DNA of 64,000 bases from Alteromonas sp. KC3 (GTDB lineage Bacteria > Pseudomonadota > Gammaproteobacteria > Enterobacterales > Alteromonadaceae), in assembly GCF_016756315.1 (NCBI RefSeq), contig NZ_AP024235.1:1984001-2048000 (forward strand). The letters run 5' to 3'. A program made the translations under genes and the position numbers. The first letter of the stretch is position 1. Each line of letters begins with the position of its first letter. Positions 35,402 to 44,226 of the stretch are shown here, one piece after another. Under the pieces are notes generated by a model. That model saw only the letters and a program-made list of their open reading frames with translations, did not search any database and was not told the DNA's origin.

Positions 35402-36264
35402 CTATTGCATTTTTAAATGGCGAGTTTTTACCGCTTTCTGAAGCTAAGATATCTCCTATGGATAGAGGTTTTTTATTCGGTGATGGGATTTATGAAGTCA
35501 TACCTACCTATGCGGGTAAAGCGGTGGGATTCAACGGTCATATGGCACGTATGGCAAACGGGTTGAGTGCTATAGACATTGCTAATCCCTATTCAACTGA
35601 CAAATGGGGCAACATTCTTTCGCAATTAGTTGATGAAAACCAACACATTTTCACAAGCGGCAATATTGGGGTGTACTTTCATATTAGTAGGGGAGCTGAC
35701 GTAAAGCGTTTTCATGCCTACCCTAAAGATATTGCGCCTACAGTATTTGGTTTTGCGTTTGAGATAGCCCCGCCTCAACCAACCGAAAAAGCGCTAGCAA
35801 AGCCGTTTAAGGTGGCGCTAGAGCAAGACAAACGTTGGCAACGATGTCACATAAAATCTACGTCGCTGTTAGGAAACGTTATGCACTTTCAATCAGGCGT
35901 TGAGGCTGGCGTCAACGAAACCATCTTGTATAACCGCGACAAAATGGTTACAGAGGCAAGCTCATGTAATGTATTTATCGTAAAAGATGGCGTAATTACT
36001 ACACCGCCACTAAATAATGAGTTGTTGCCCGGTATAACGCGTGCTATTGCAATAGAAGCGTTCAACCGAGCAGGTCTAAATGTAGCTGAAGCATGGTTCA
36101 GCAAAGAGCAATTACTAAACGCTGATGAAGTATGGTTAACGTCATCGAGTAAAGAGGTTGCACCAGTGACTGAAGTTGATGGCAAGCCCATTGGTAATGG
36201 GCAGGTAGGTGATATTTGGGAACGGGCCATTAACGCTTATCACGCCTATAAATTCGATGCATAA
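35398..36264 (+). CDS. dat: D-amino acid aminotransferase (fold type IV)
   Basis: 288 aa from GTG 35398, preceded by AAGGAG at 35385-35390 with good spacing and overlapping the pxpC stop. A fold-type IV PLP enzyme: 'MDRGFLFGDGIYEV' near 21-34, PLP Lys153 in 'CHIKSTSLLGNV', 'VTEASSCNVFIV', 'LLPGITR' and 'EVWLTSSSKEVAPV'. These fit D-amino acid aminotransferase of the Bacillus type better than the branched-chain enzymes. It interconverts D-amino acids and oxo acids, for example D-glutamate and 2-oxoglutarate. Operonic position with pxpABC suggests amino-acid recycling or D-glutamate supply; that is inference. Confidence 0.88.
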   Translation: MTIAFLNGEFLPLSEAKISPMDRGFLFGDGIYEVIPTYAGKAVGFNGHMARMANGLSAIDIANPYSTDKWGNILSQLVDENQHIFTSGNIGVYFHISRGADVKRFHAYPKDIAPTVFGFAFEIAPPQPTEKALAKPFKVALEQDKRWQRCHIKSTSLLGNVMHFQSGVEAGVNETILYNRDKMVTEASSCNVFIVKDGVITTPPLNNELLPGITRAIAIEAFNRAGLNVAEAWFSKEQLLNADEVWLTSSSKEVAPVTEVDGKPIGNGQVGDIWERAINAYHAYKFDA

Positions 36265-36291
36265 AAAAAGCCTGCGCAAGCAGGCTTTTTT
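36263..36291. terminator. Terminator between dat and fur
   Basis: A-run, GCCTGC, loop GCAA, GCAGGC, then T-run. Symmetric, so it can serve the plus-strand pxp operon and the convergent fur gene. Confidence 0.9.
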
Positions 36292-36322
36292 GTTGATTAG
36301 CTTTTTTATTGATTAAGTGGGC

Positions 36323-36751
36323 TTAATCAGGCGCGTTATCGCAATTGCCATCAGTGCATTCACCGTAAAGGTAAAGGCTGTGGTGCGTAAGCTTCATGTT
36401 GTGTTGCTTAGCAATCATTTCTTGACGCTCTTCAATGATGTCGTCTTCAAACTCGATGACCTTGCCACACTTTAAGCACACAAGATGGTCGTGATGATCT
36501 TTATGGCTTATTTCAAACACTGACTTACCGCCTTCAAAGTGATGGCGATTTAAGATACCAGCATCGTCGAATTGGTTGAGCACGCGATATACCGTTGCCA
36601 AGCCAATTTCTTCACCCTGTTCAATGAGGATCTTATAGACGTCTTCAGCACTGATATGCTGGTTTTCTGGCTCTTGCAGAATTTGTAAAATTTTAAGGCG
36701 AGGCAGAGTGACTTTAAGCCCTGCTTTTTTCAATTCTTTATTTTGATCCAT
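36323..36751 (-). CDS. fur: Ferric uptake regulator Fur
   Basis: 142 aa. The winged helix comes first ('LKKAGLKVTLPRLKILQIL...EIGLATVYRVLNQFDDAGIL') and the dimerisation and metal domain follows with 'HKDHHDHLVCLKCGKVIEF' and a C-terminal 'CTDGNC', giving the CxxC and Cx4C structural zinc site. It represses iron uptake genes when iron is present. Monocistronic. In E. coli it is preceded by fldA; here fldA is nearby but a chemoreceptor gene lies between. Confidence 0.96.
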   Translation of the reverse strand: MDQNKELKKAGLKVTLPRLKILQILQEPENQHISAEDVYKILIEQGEEIGLATVYRVLNQFDDAGILNRHHFEGGKSVFEISHKDHHDHLVCLKCGKVIEFEDDIIEERQEMIAKQHNMKLTHHSLYLYGECTDGNCDNAPD

Positions 36752-37064
36752 TACAACCTACTAAGAACGAGTGAATATCTATTTTGGGGTTATTATAGGT
36801 AACTTGAAGCATTTTAAAAGAAAAACCGTGGAAAGTTTCAAAGTGTGAATAGATTTCGTCCGCAGCCTAAAAGATGTGAAAAAAATTAATTCGCTACAGA
36901 CCGCGTAACTTCTGGCCTGACCAGCCAGTAAGTGCAAGATAACCCTAACAAATATGCAAAATAAATTAAACTTTTGATGAATTGAATTAACATCCTGTTA
37001 AACTAAACTTAAATCAGGGAATTTTGCCTTGGATATTTAGCATGTTTTTTCGTTGGAAGTACCC
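36752..37064. promoter_or_regulatory. Divergent promoter region of fur and a chemoreceptor gene
   Basis: 313 bases, AT-rich. I see no clear Fur box or sigma-28 motif with correct spacing; candidates were off by several bases. Confidence 0.4.
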
Positions 37065-39071
37065 ATGCAGTTAACAATAATAAATAAAATTACACTCGGC
37101 TTTGGCCTATTTGGCTGTCTTTTATTACTTACTAGTATTCTTTCTTATTTCGGTCTTAGCAGTATTAAAGACTCTGCGTTAGATGTTGTTGAGCAAAAAA
37201 TGCCGGTGCAAACTAGCATGGTAAAAGTAAAGACAGAAATACTGTCTTTATCGGTCATTACAGCAAACGGTTATCATGTAGAGACAGACGCTGAATTACG
37301 TGAAAATAAAGCAACCTTCGACGATTTGTCAGACGCATTCTCCCAAGACTTATCAACCTTGAAAGCACTCATGCCGGGCAATTCGATGGCGAGTAATGCA
37401 GTAGAAGTGAGTGCTGATTATGTAAGTAACAGCAACGCAATGTACACTGCAATTGCCAAGCGGATGCAAATTGAAACTGCGCTGAAAAGCCAGTTAGAGA
37501 GAGTGTTAATGGTGGCCGATGAAGCCAGTGCGCTTATGCTCGACTTATCGTATTTAGAGGGCAATGACCCCAGCATAGAAACCCTTATTGGTGCTGGTAC
37601 TGCTATTGATAACAAACTACTTACGATGAACGACTCATTTGTTGAATTGGCTGAGTCAGTTAGTGCTGAACAAAGTGCAAATATTATTGAAGATTTGAAG
37701 TATCAGCTAAGCAATTTACAAGTCGATAAAGATTACGTGAATAGATTAGCCACAACTGTTGATGACGGCGGTACAGTGGCAGCATTTAATGAGCAATACG
37801 AGCTGTTACTTAACGCGGTAAATGGAAACGATGGTTTGATTGCCCTTCAGCAAGAAAAGCTCGCTCAAATTGAAAATGCAGCGCAAGCGCAGAAGCGTGC
37901 AAATGACTCGTTAAATACCGCGTTGGCTGACATCAATGCCTTGTTCGAATCAGTGCAAACACAGTCGCTCAACGGGCAAAATGCAATTTTAGAGTCGGTT
38001 CAGGCCAACTTAGTCCGCAATATTATTGTCGCTATTGTAGGCATGATTGCCGCCATTGGTCTTGCTGTGATCGTAACGCGCAGTATTTCAAAACCCCTTG
38101 GGCGCATAAATCGTGGGCTCTCTCAACTAAGCCGAGGAAACTTAAGTACCAAATTGCCTGAAGAGGGCAATGATGAGTTTTCTGCGCTTTCAGCGAAAGT
38201 GAATAGCTTAACGGAGAGCCTACGTGAATTGGTTGGCAACATTTTAGCGCAAGAAAAACGCTTGATTGAGATAACAAAAGAAAGCGTTGAGCTTGGCGAT
38301 AAAAGCTTGGCTGAAGTTGATAAACAGCGCGAGCAGGTAACCGTTACATCAGCTAATACAAAAGACGTTCAAGACAAGAGCCGAAGCAATTTAGCGCAAA
38401 TAAACGACGCCATGCACGCGTTGAAGGATATCACACAGCAAAGTACCGATATCGGCCATTTGGTGGAACGCAATCGTCAGCAGGTTGAAAGTCAGGCTAA
38501 GCAGGCAGATAATTCAGCGCAGATAATCGGTCGTTTAGATGAAAATTCACGCAATATTGGCAGCATTCTTGATGTAATCAAAACCATTGCGGAACAAACC
38601 AATTTGCTTGCGCTAAATGCGGCTATCGAGGCTGCGCGTGCCGGTGAGCAGGGAAGGGGGTTTGCTGTTGTTGCCGATGAAGTGAGAACGCTAGCTAATC
38701 GTACGCATGACTCTACTGAAGAGATTGAGCAAATGATTGGCAACTTACAAAAAGATGCTGCCGAAGCTGTTAAGGCGATTAAATCTGGGCGTGAACAAGC
38801 GCAAGAAGGGGTTCAAATTACCCAACAAGTTTCAGAGCAAGTTGAAAGTGTGCGCGCCATCATTAAGCGTTTGAGTAATATCAATGAACATATTGTATCC
38901 GATACACAGCAACAAGACGTGTTGTTAGGTGATGTCGCAGAGAGCTTAAATAAAATTGTTGCCCTTGCTGATGCAAGCGCACAAAGTACGCGCCAGTCAA
39001 ACGAGTCTACCATGATGCTTGATGCACAGACGGAAAGCTTGCGAAAAGCAGTTGAGCGCTTCCAGCTCTAA
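37065..39071 (+). CDS. Methyl-accepting chemotaxis protein
   Basis: 668 aa from ATG 37065, with GGAAG 6 bases before; the in-frame TTG four codons upstream is less likely. A first transmembrane span (about 8-30) is followed by a long helical periplasmic domain, about 30-312, that lacks an obvious Cache fold and looks like a helical-bundle sensor. A second span (about 315-337), a HAMP domain (about 336-392) and a signalling hairpin complete the protein; the hairpin tip lies near 505-550 ('[32 protein letters not shown]'). The ligand is unknown. It lies between fur and fldA on the opposite strand, with its own terminator. Confidence 0.93.
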   Translation: MQLTIINKITLGFGLFGCLLLLTSILSYFGLSSIKDSALDVVEQKMPVQTSMVKVKTEILSLSVITANGYHVETDAELRENKATFDDLSDAFSQDLSTLKALMPGNSMASNAVEVSADYVSNSNAMYTAIAKRMQIETALKSQLERVLMVADEASALMLDLSYLEGNDPSIETLIGAGTAIDNKLLTMNDSFVELAESVSAEQSANIIEDLKYQLSNLQVDKDYVNRLATTVDDGGTVAAFNEQYELLLNAVNGNDGLIALQQEKLAQIENAAQAQKRANDSLNTALADINALFESVQTQSLNGQNAILESVQANLVRNIIVAIVGMIAAIGLAVIVTRSISKPLGRINRGLSQLSRGNLSTKLPEEGNDEFSALSAKVNSLTESLRELVGNILAQEKRLIEITKESVELGDKSLAEVDKQREQVTVTSANTKDVQDKSRSNLAQINDAMHALKDITQQSTDIGHLVERNRQQVESQAKQADNSAQIIGRLDENSRNIGSILDVIKTIAEQTNLLALNAAIEAARAGEQGRGFAVVADEVRTLANRTHDSTEEIEQMIGNLQKDAAEAVKAIKSGREQAQEGVQITQQVSEQVESVRAIIKRLSNINEHIVSDTQQQDVLLGDVAESLNKIVALADASAQSTRQSNESTMMLDAQTESLRKAVERFQL

Positions 39072-39107
39072 TAGTGGCCCAGCTCTAACAAAGAGATGGC
39101 CAGCAAT

Positions 39108-39138
39108 AAAAAAACCGCTCAAAAGAGCGGTTTTTTTA
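39108..39138. terminator. Terminator between the chemoreceptor gene and fldA
   Basis: A-run, CCGCTC, loop AAAA, GAGCGG, T-run. Symmetric and likely bidirectional. Confidence 0.9.
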
Positions 39139-39153
39139 TAATAGTCGGTAGAC

Positions 39154-39678
39154 TTACGCTAATTCAGCAAGACACAATTCATCGTGAATTTGCTTACACC
39201 ATGCTTTAACACGAGAGTCAGTTAATTCAGGCTGACGGTCTTCATCGATGCCTAGGCCAACAAAATGGTTGTCATCTGCCATGCCTTTCGACGCTTCAAA
39301 ATCGTAACCTTCAGTTGACCACTGACCAACGAGGATAGCACCTTTCGCTTCAACGATATCGCGCACCATTCCCATCGCATCAAGGAAGTACTCTGCGTAA
39401 TCTTCTTGGTCACCGCAGCCAAAGATGGCCACTAACTTATCTGTGAAATCAATTTGCTCAAGCTCAGGGAAGAAATCGTCCCAGTCACATTGCGCTTCAC
39501 CGTAATACCATGTTGGGATACCGAATATGAGTAAATCAAATTCAGCGATGTCTTCTTTACTGCTCTTGGCAATGTCTTTAACATCAATTAGCTGTTTACC
39601 CAATTCCTTTTGGATCATTTTCGCAACATGTTCGGTATTACCCGTGTCACTTCCGAAAAATAGGCCAACACTTGCCAT
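39154..39678 (-). CDS. fldA: Flavodoxin FldA
   Basis: 174 aa, a long-chain flavodoxin. The FMN phosphate loop is 'FFGSDTGNTEHVAKM' at residues 7-21; 'PTWYYGEAQCDWDDFFPEL' and 'FGCGDQEDYAEYFLDAMG' are the other FMN-binding loops. It carries low-potential electrons in place of ferredoxin, often under iron limitation. It lies 26 bases from the DUF2788 gene and may be in one operon with it. Cytoplasmic. Confidence 0.95.
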   Translation of the reverse strand: MASVGLFFGSDTGNTEHVAKMIQKELGKQLIDVKDIAKSSKEDIAEFDLLIFGIPTWYYGEAQCDWDDFFPELEQIDFTDKLVAIFGCGDQEDYAEYFLDAMGMVRDIVEAKGAILVGQWSTEGYDFEASKGMADDNHFVGLGIDEDRQPELTDSRVKAWCKQIHDELCLAELA

Positions 39679-39704
39679 ATATAACCTCTATTAACCGTTA
39701 CAAA

Positions 39705-39923
39705 TTAAACGCCTGAGCTAAGCCAGAACCATTCAATGATACCTTTCGCAAGAAAGCCTAGTGCACCTAAACCTAGTACACCGTAAGTTACCACTCGTCC
39801 AATAAGTGGCACGTCGTTCTTACGTAATACATCGTGAACTGCGAAACCCATCAATAAAAATAAGATGAATAACCCGCCGTACAACATGATGGACTCAATG
39901 AGTTCGTAGTTTTCTGCAAGCAT
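39705..39923 (-). CDS. DUF2788 small membrane protein
   Basis: 72 aa from ATG 39923; a start ten codons upstream is possible, but the conserved part begins 'MLAENYELIESIMLYGG'. Two membrane spans, 'LYGGLFILFLLMGFAVHDVL' and 'VVTYGVLGLGALGFLAKGIIEWFW', match the DUF2788 family found between ybfF and fldA in related marine bacteria. Function unknown. Confidence 0.85.
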   Translation of the reverse strand: MLAENYELIESIMLYGGLFILFLLMGFAVHDVLRKNDVPLIGRVVTYGVLGLGALGFLAKGIIEWFWLSSGV

Positions 39924-40077
39924 AGTTTTGATACTAAAAAAAATCTGGCGCAACTATATCACACCTTGAACGCGTGTCAGAGAACAAAACGTTCAAAATT
40001 ATGTAATAGTTGTCGTTCTCATCTAAAGAAAGGCAGTCGGTTCACACGACTTAGACAACTATTATACCCACCCTCTA

Positions 40078-40851
40078 TTATTTCGATAAAGTACGCTCTA
40101 CTACCGTATTGAAAGCCGCAGGCTTCTCGGCATGCAACCAGTGGCCAGTGCCTTCGATAATGTGCGCTTTCGCATTGGGGAAATAACGCGCAATCGCATC
40201 GCGATGTGCAGCGGTGATATAGTCTGATTCCGCGCCTTTGATAAACAAGGTTATCCCATTGAATTGCTGACTGGTTTGTTCCCAATCAATAATGTGTTGA
40301 TAACTGTCATAGAGGCCTCTCACATTGAATCGCCATGCCCAATCGCCATTTTCTTTTTGGTACAAACTCTTAAGTAAAAACTGACGGACACCAGGTTCCT
40401 TAACATGCTGTGCCATGGCACTTTCAGCATCTTTTCGGCTAGTGATGGTCTCAAGCGGAACCGCGTTGAGACCGTCAAAAACCGCTTGGTGACTATGTTG
40501 ATAAGACACTGGGGCTATATCCGCTACTATAAGGTGCGAAACACTGTCTGGGTGGTCAAGGGCAAGTCGCATCGCTACTTTTCCACCTAAGGAATGTCCT
40601 AAAACAGCTGTGGTGGTGATAGACAGTGATTGGAGTATTTCGTAAATGCTCTTTGCAGCGTCTGAAATATCAAATCCCGCAGTCCATGGTGACTCACCAT
40701 GATCAGGTAAATCCACACTTATTACATTAAAATGTGATTCAAAATGGCGCTTAATACCTGCTAAATTATCGGCATTACCAAACAAGCCATGAATTAACAC
40801 TAGCCAGGGTGAAGTGTCGTCATTTTTTGAAAGCTTATAGTTTAAATTCAC
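40078..40851 (-). CDS. ybfF: YbfF-family alpha/beta-hydrolase esterase
   Basis: 257 aa. It has 'LVLIHGLFGNADNLAGIKRHFE', the oxyanion HG; Ser87 in the nucleophile elbow 'VLGHSLGGK'; and the final His in 'EGTGHWLHAEKP', the standard triad. YbfF-type acyl-CoA or ester hydrolases act in the cytoplasm on short and medium acyl esters. Position beside fldA and DUF2788 is conserved in relatives. A palindromic stem separates it from the H-NS-like gene. Confidence 0.9.
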   Translation of the reverse strand: MNLNYKLSKNDDTSPWLVLIHGLFGNADNLAGIKRHFESHFNVISVDLPDHGESPWTAGFDISDAAKSIYEILQSLSITTTAVLGHSLGGKVAMRLALDHPDSVSHLIVADIAPVSYQHSHQAVFDGLNAVPLETITSRKDAESAMAQHVKEPGVRQFLLKSLYQKENGDWAWRFNVRGLYDSYQHIIDWEQTSQQFNGITLFIKGAESDYITAAHRDAIARYFPNAKAHIIEGTGHWLHAEKPAAFNTVVERTLSK

Positions 40852-40883
40852 AATAGACCTGTTACTTAGCTAACTAAAAATAA

Positions 40884-40911
40884 AATAAGGCCTGTAAAAA
40901 CAGACCTTATT
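40884..40911 (-). terminator. Terminator after the H-NS-like gene
   Basis: AATAAGG-C-CTGT, loop, ACAG-A-CCTTATT: a stem with one C/A mismatch. It lies between the hns-like stop and the ybfF start. Confidence 0.6.
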
Positions 40912-40936
40912 CTTTTATTACTTAAATACAAGGATG

Positions 40937-41335
40937 TTAGTTTACAGAAAATGTGTCTAGTGACTTACCACTATCCAATGCATCTTTGTATACACGCGGC
41001 ATGCGTCCTATTCCTGTCCATAGATGCTCGTTGCCTTGTTCATCGACCAATTTGTATTTAACAGGGCGCTTTTTGCCGGTTTTCTTATTCGGTTGTAACG
41101 AAAGCGCTTTTAAATCTTCAACATTTAAACCTGCTTCTTCCATTTGTTTTTTTATGGCAGCGAGTTTTTCTCTTTTTTCTTGTTCGGCTTTTTCTAAAGC
41201 CTGCGCTTTTTCTTTGCGCTTCTCAATTATGCTGCCAAGTTTTTCTTGAATTGCTTCAAGTTCATTAATGCTTAATTCCTTAACAGCACCTTGCAAACGT
41301 CTTCCATGGGTTAAAATATCTAGAAACTCGCTCAT
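40937..41335 (-). CDS. H-NS-family nucleoid protein
   Basis: 132 aa. An N-terminal dimerising coiled coil (about 20-72, rich in Glu and Lys) is followed by a C-terminal DNA-binding part 'KYKLVDEQGNEHLWTGIGRMPRVYKDALDSG', where the usual 'W.G.GR.P' core is seen as 'WTGIGRMP'. It binds AT-rich DNA and silences horizontally acquired genes. No second hns copy in the window. Monocistronic. Confidence 0.92.
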   Translation of the reverse strand: MSEFLDILTHGRRLQGAVKELSINELEAIQEKLGSIIEKRKEKAQALEKAEQEKREKLAAIKKQMEEAGLNVEDLKALSLQPNKKTGKKRPVKYKLVDEQGNEHLWTGIGRMPRVYKDALDSGKSLDTFSVN

Positions 41336-41395
41336 TAATTAACCTTAATTACGTTTAACTTATTAATTATGTTGGATAGTAAATAAATTTAGCAC

Positions 41396-41424
41396 AAAAA
41401 AAAAGCGAGCAATGCTCGCTTTTA
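41396..41424 (-). terminator. Terminator after etfQO
   Basis: GCGAGC, loop AAT, GCTCGC with A-run on the left that gives a T-run on the minus strand, just after the etfQO stop. Confidence 0.88.
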
Positions 41425-41452
41425 AAAATAACACGCTCTAGTGGCTATCGAA

Positions 41453-43102
41453 TTACATATTTGGGTAATTTGGACCGCCGGCGCCCTCTGGCACAACCCA
41501 GCGAATATTTTGACTTGGATCTTTAATATCGCAGGTTTTGCAGTGAACACAGTTCTGGGCATTAATTTGGAAACGCTTTTCGCCTTCTTCTTCGATGACT
41601 TCATACACGCCGGCAGGGCAGTAGCGCTGCGCAGGCTCAGCATATTTGGGCAAGTTCACTTGAAGTGGAATACTTGGATCTTTTAGTTGAAGGTGACACG
41701 GCTGGTCTTCTTCGTGGTTAGTATTCGACAGAAATACAGAAGATAGCTTGTCAAAACTTAGCACACCGTCTGGCTTAGGGTACGCGATATCTTTGGCATC
41801 TTTAGCTTCTTTGAGTTGCGCGTAATCCTTGTGCTCATCTTTCATGGTAAAAAACAAATTACCGTTAAAGAAGTTTTGCTCAAGTGTATTAAAGGCGCCA
41901 CCCCAGAAATTACCTAATTTGTGAATGGCAGGACCAAAATTACGTGAACGGAATAATTCATCGTATAACCAAGACGATTTAAATTTCTCTGTAAAGCTGG
42001 TTAATTCTTTAACTGGCGTCTCTGCATTTTCGCTAATTGCTTCAAAAATACTTTCCGCTGCCAACATACCCGATTTCATGGCAGTGTGATTGCCTTTAAT
42101 TTTGGCAAAATTTAGTGTGCCCGCGTCGCAACCGACAAGTAATCCGCCTGGAAATGTCATTTTAGGCAACGAGTTAAACCCGCCTTTTGCGATAGCTCTA
42201 GCACCATAAGAGACGCGCTTTCCGCCCTCTAGATATTGCTTAAATACTGGGTGATGTTTAAGGCGTTGGAATTCGTCAAATGGGCTCAAATAAGGATTGT
42301 CATAATTCAAATCGACGATTAAGCCAACAAATACTTGGTTATCTTCTGCGTGATATAAGTAGCTACCACCCGTTGCATCATCAAGCGGCCAGCCTGCACT
42401 GTGAACAACGAGTCCTGGTTGATGTTTAGCTGGGTCGATATCCCAAATCTCTTTAAAACCAATAGCATAATGCTGAGGTGAGCTTTCTTTATCAAGCTCG
42501 AAGTGTGAAATCAGCTCTTTACCAAGGTGTCCTCGACAACCTTCTGCAAACACGGTGTATTTCGCGCGAAGCTCCATACCCGGCATGTACCCGTCTTTAG
42601 GCTCGCCATTTTCACCTACACCCATGTCGCCAGTAATCACGCCACCAACGCTACCATCGTCGTTGTAGATAACTTCAGAGGCGGCAAAGCCCGGAAATAC
42701 TTCTACGCCAAGTTGCTCAGCTTGCTCAGCTAACCAGCGCGTAACATTACCCATAGACACAATATAGTTGCCGTCGTTGTGCATAGTTTTTGGGGTGATA
42801 CCGTTTGGTAGCTTTTTCGCACTGGTTTCATCTTTAAGTAAATAGATGTGGTCTTCAGTAACAGGGGTATTAAGAGGCGCGCCTTTCTCTTTCCAATCAG
42901 GAAACAGTTCGTTAAGCGCACGGGGCTCAAATACAGCACCTGATAGAATATGTGCACCTACTTCGGAGCCTTTTTCGACCACACAAACCATGAGTTCTTG
43001 GTCTTTTTCATTGGCAAGCTGCATAAGTTTGCAAGCAGTTGATAATCCAGCTGGGCCGGCACCGACGATGACTACGTCAAACTCCATCGATTCTCGTTCC
43101 AC
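41453..43102 (-). CDS. Electron-transfer flavoprotein:ubiquinone oxidoreductase
   Basis: 549 aa, starting at GTG 43102 after GGAGCCTCCC; an ATG five codons later is an alternative. An N-terminal FAD site 'DVVIVGAGPAGLSTA', membrane-associated middle part, and a C-terminal 4Fe-4S ferredoxin-like domain with 'CPAGVYEV', 'CVHCKTCDI' cysteines. It takes electrons from EtfAB and gives them to ubiquinone in beta-oxidation and amino-acid breakdown. Divergent from etfBA; the shared gap holds two LiuR-like boxes. Full length. Confidence 0.96.
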   Translation of the reverse strand: MERESMEFDVVIVGAGPAGLSTACKLMQLANEKDQELMVCVVEKGSEVGAHILSGAVFEPRALNELFPDWKEKGAPLNTPVTEDHIYLLKDETSAKKLPNGITPKTMHNDGNYIVSMGNVTRWLAEQAEQLGVEVFPGFAASEVIYNDDGSVGGVITGDMGVGENGEPKDGYMPGMELRAKYTVFAEGCRGHLGKELISHFELDKESSPQHYAIGFKEIWDIDPAKHQPGLVVHSAGWPLDDATGGSYLYHAEDNQVFVGLIVDLNYDNPYLSPFDEFQRLKHHPVFKQYLEGGKRVSYGARAIAKGGFNSLPKMTFPGGLLVGCDAGTLNFAKIKGNHTAMKSGMLAAESIFEAISENAETPVKELTSFTEKFKSSWLYDELFRSRNFGPAIHKLGNFWGGAFNTLEQNFFNGNLFFTMKDEHKDYAQLKEAKDAKDIAYPKPDGVLSFDKLSSVFLSNTNHEEDQPCHLQLKDPSIPLQVNLPKYAEPAQRYCPAGVYEVIEEEGEKRFQINAQNCVHCKTCDIKDPSQNIRWVVPEGAGGPNYPNM

Positions 43103-43208
43103 GGGAGGCTCCTTATGTTCGTATTTTTATAGTGCACTATTGATGAAACAAATAATGCGATGTGTCAAAAACATGTAAATTAAATGTCGCTCTGAAAGGT
43201 AATGCAGG

Positions 43209-43224
43209 TTGACGTTTACGTCAA
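43209..43224. promoter_or_regulatory. LiuR-like operator 1
   Basis: TTGACGTTTACGTCAA: arms TTGACGT and ACGTCAA perfect around two bases. From memory this matches the operator of LiuR, a MerR-family regulator of branched-chain amino acid and fatty-acid breakdown in gammaproteobacteria. Confidence 0.6.
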
Positions 43225-43246
43225 CAGTAAGTACATTGCAGAGCAG

Positions 43247-43262
43247 TTTACGTTAACGTTAA
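43247..43262. promoter_or_regulatory. LiuR-like operator 2
   Basis: TTTACGTTAACGTTAA, spaced 38 bases start-to-start from operator 1 and sharing its arms with two changes. The inner GTTAACGTTAAC part is itself symmetrical. Confidence 0.5.
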
Positions 43263-43473
43263 CTGGCGACACATTATATATGTTCGCGAACGTGGTGTTA
43301 ATGGCGTTTTAAAGCTAGCCTATATAAAACGTACGTTCCACGGTTTCTTTTTTAACGTAGAGTACATTGTTAAAGTTTCAAAACGCGTGGTGATGTAATA
43401 CGTTTTTAATTTTTAATAGTTAATTATTAGTAAAACGTAATAGACACCGACGAACTCAACAATTGAGGTAAAT

Positions 43474-44226
43474 ATGAAAATACTCGTACCGGTCAAACGC
43501 GCGATCGACTACAACGTGAAGGTAAGAGTGAAGGCAGACGAATCTGGCGTAGACCTTACTAACGCGAAAATGGCCATTAACCCTTTTTGTGAAATTGCGG
43601 TTGAAGAAGCCGTTCGATTAAAAGAGAAAGGCGTAGCCACTGAAATCGTTGTTGTTTCAATTGGTGATAAAAGCTGCCAAGAACAAATTCGTACAGCACT
43701 TGCCCTAGGTGCTGATCGTGGTATCCAAATCGATACCGACCAAAACCTTGATTCTCTTCAAGTGGCAAAGCTTTTAGCAAAAGTTGTTGAAGAAGAGCAA
43801 CCTCAGCTTGTAATTCTAGGTAAGCAAAGTATCGACTCTGATAATAACCAAACGGGTCAAATGCTTGCGGCACTTACTGGCATGCCGCAAGGTACTTTCG
43901 CCTCAGAAGTGGTTGTCGATGGCGAAAAAGTTAATGTAACGCGTGAAATCGACGGCGGCCTTCAGACTGTGGCATTGTCACTACCTGCTGTTGTGACCAC
44001 AGACCTTCGCTTAAACGAGCCGCGTTATGCGTCTCTTCCTAATATTATGAAGGCGAAGCGCAAGCCGCTTGACGTTAAAGCGGCTGCTGATTTTGGCGTA
44101 GCACTTGAGTCAAATGTTAAAGTACTAAAAGTAACGCCTCCACCACAGCGTGAGGGTGGTATTAAAGTAGCAGACGTTGCTGAGCTAGTAGACAAGTTAA
44201 AGAATGAAGCAAAGGTGATCTCATGA
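43474..44226 (+). CDS. etfB: Electron-transfer flavoprotein beta subunit
   Basis: 250 aa. It begins '[20 protein letters not shown]' and has '[19 protein letters not shown]' and '[22 protein letters not shown]', hallmarks of EtfB with the AMP-binding region. It overlaps etfA by 4 bases (ATGA). With EtfA it accepts electrons from acyl-CoA and other dehydrogenases. Confidence 0.97.
   Translation: MKILVPVKRAIDYNVKVRVKADESGVDLTNAKMAINPFCEIAVEEAVRLKEKGVATEIVVVSIGDKSCQEQIRTALALGADRGIQIDTDQNLDSLQVAKLLAKVVEEEQPQLVILGKQSIDSDNNQTGQMLAALTGMPQGTFASEVVVDGEKVNVTREIDGGLQTVALSLPAVVTTDLRLNEPRYASLPNIMKAKRKPLDVKAAADFGVALESNVKVLKVTPPPQREGGIKVADVAELVDKLKNEAKVIS

Larger units (their letters stand above)
43103..43473. 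promoter_or_regulatory. Divergent promoter region of etfQO and etfBA
   Basis: 371 bases without a gene. It holds two operator-like palindromes (43209 and 43247), a further perfect palindrome AACGTACGTT at 43328-43337, and an AT-rich leader before etfB. Confidence 0.6.

Noticed and set aside
36752..37064. Fur box or sigma-28 promoter before fur and the chemoreceptor gene
   Set aside because: Candidate TAAAC...GCC has a spacer 3 bases too long and no 19-bp Fur-type palindrome is visible.
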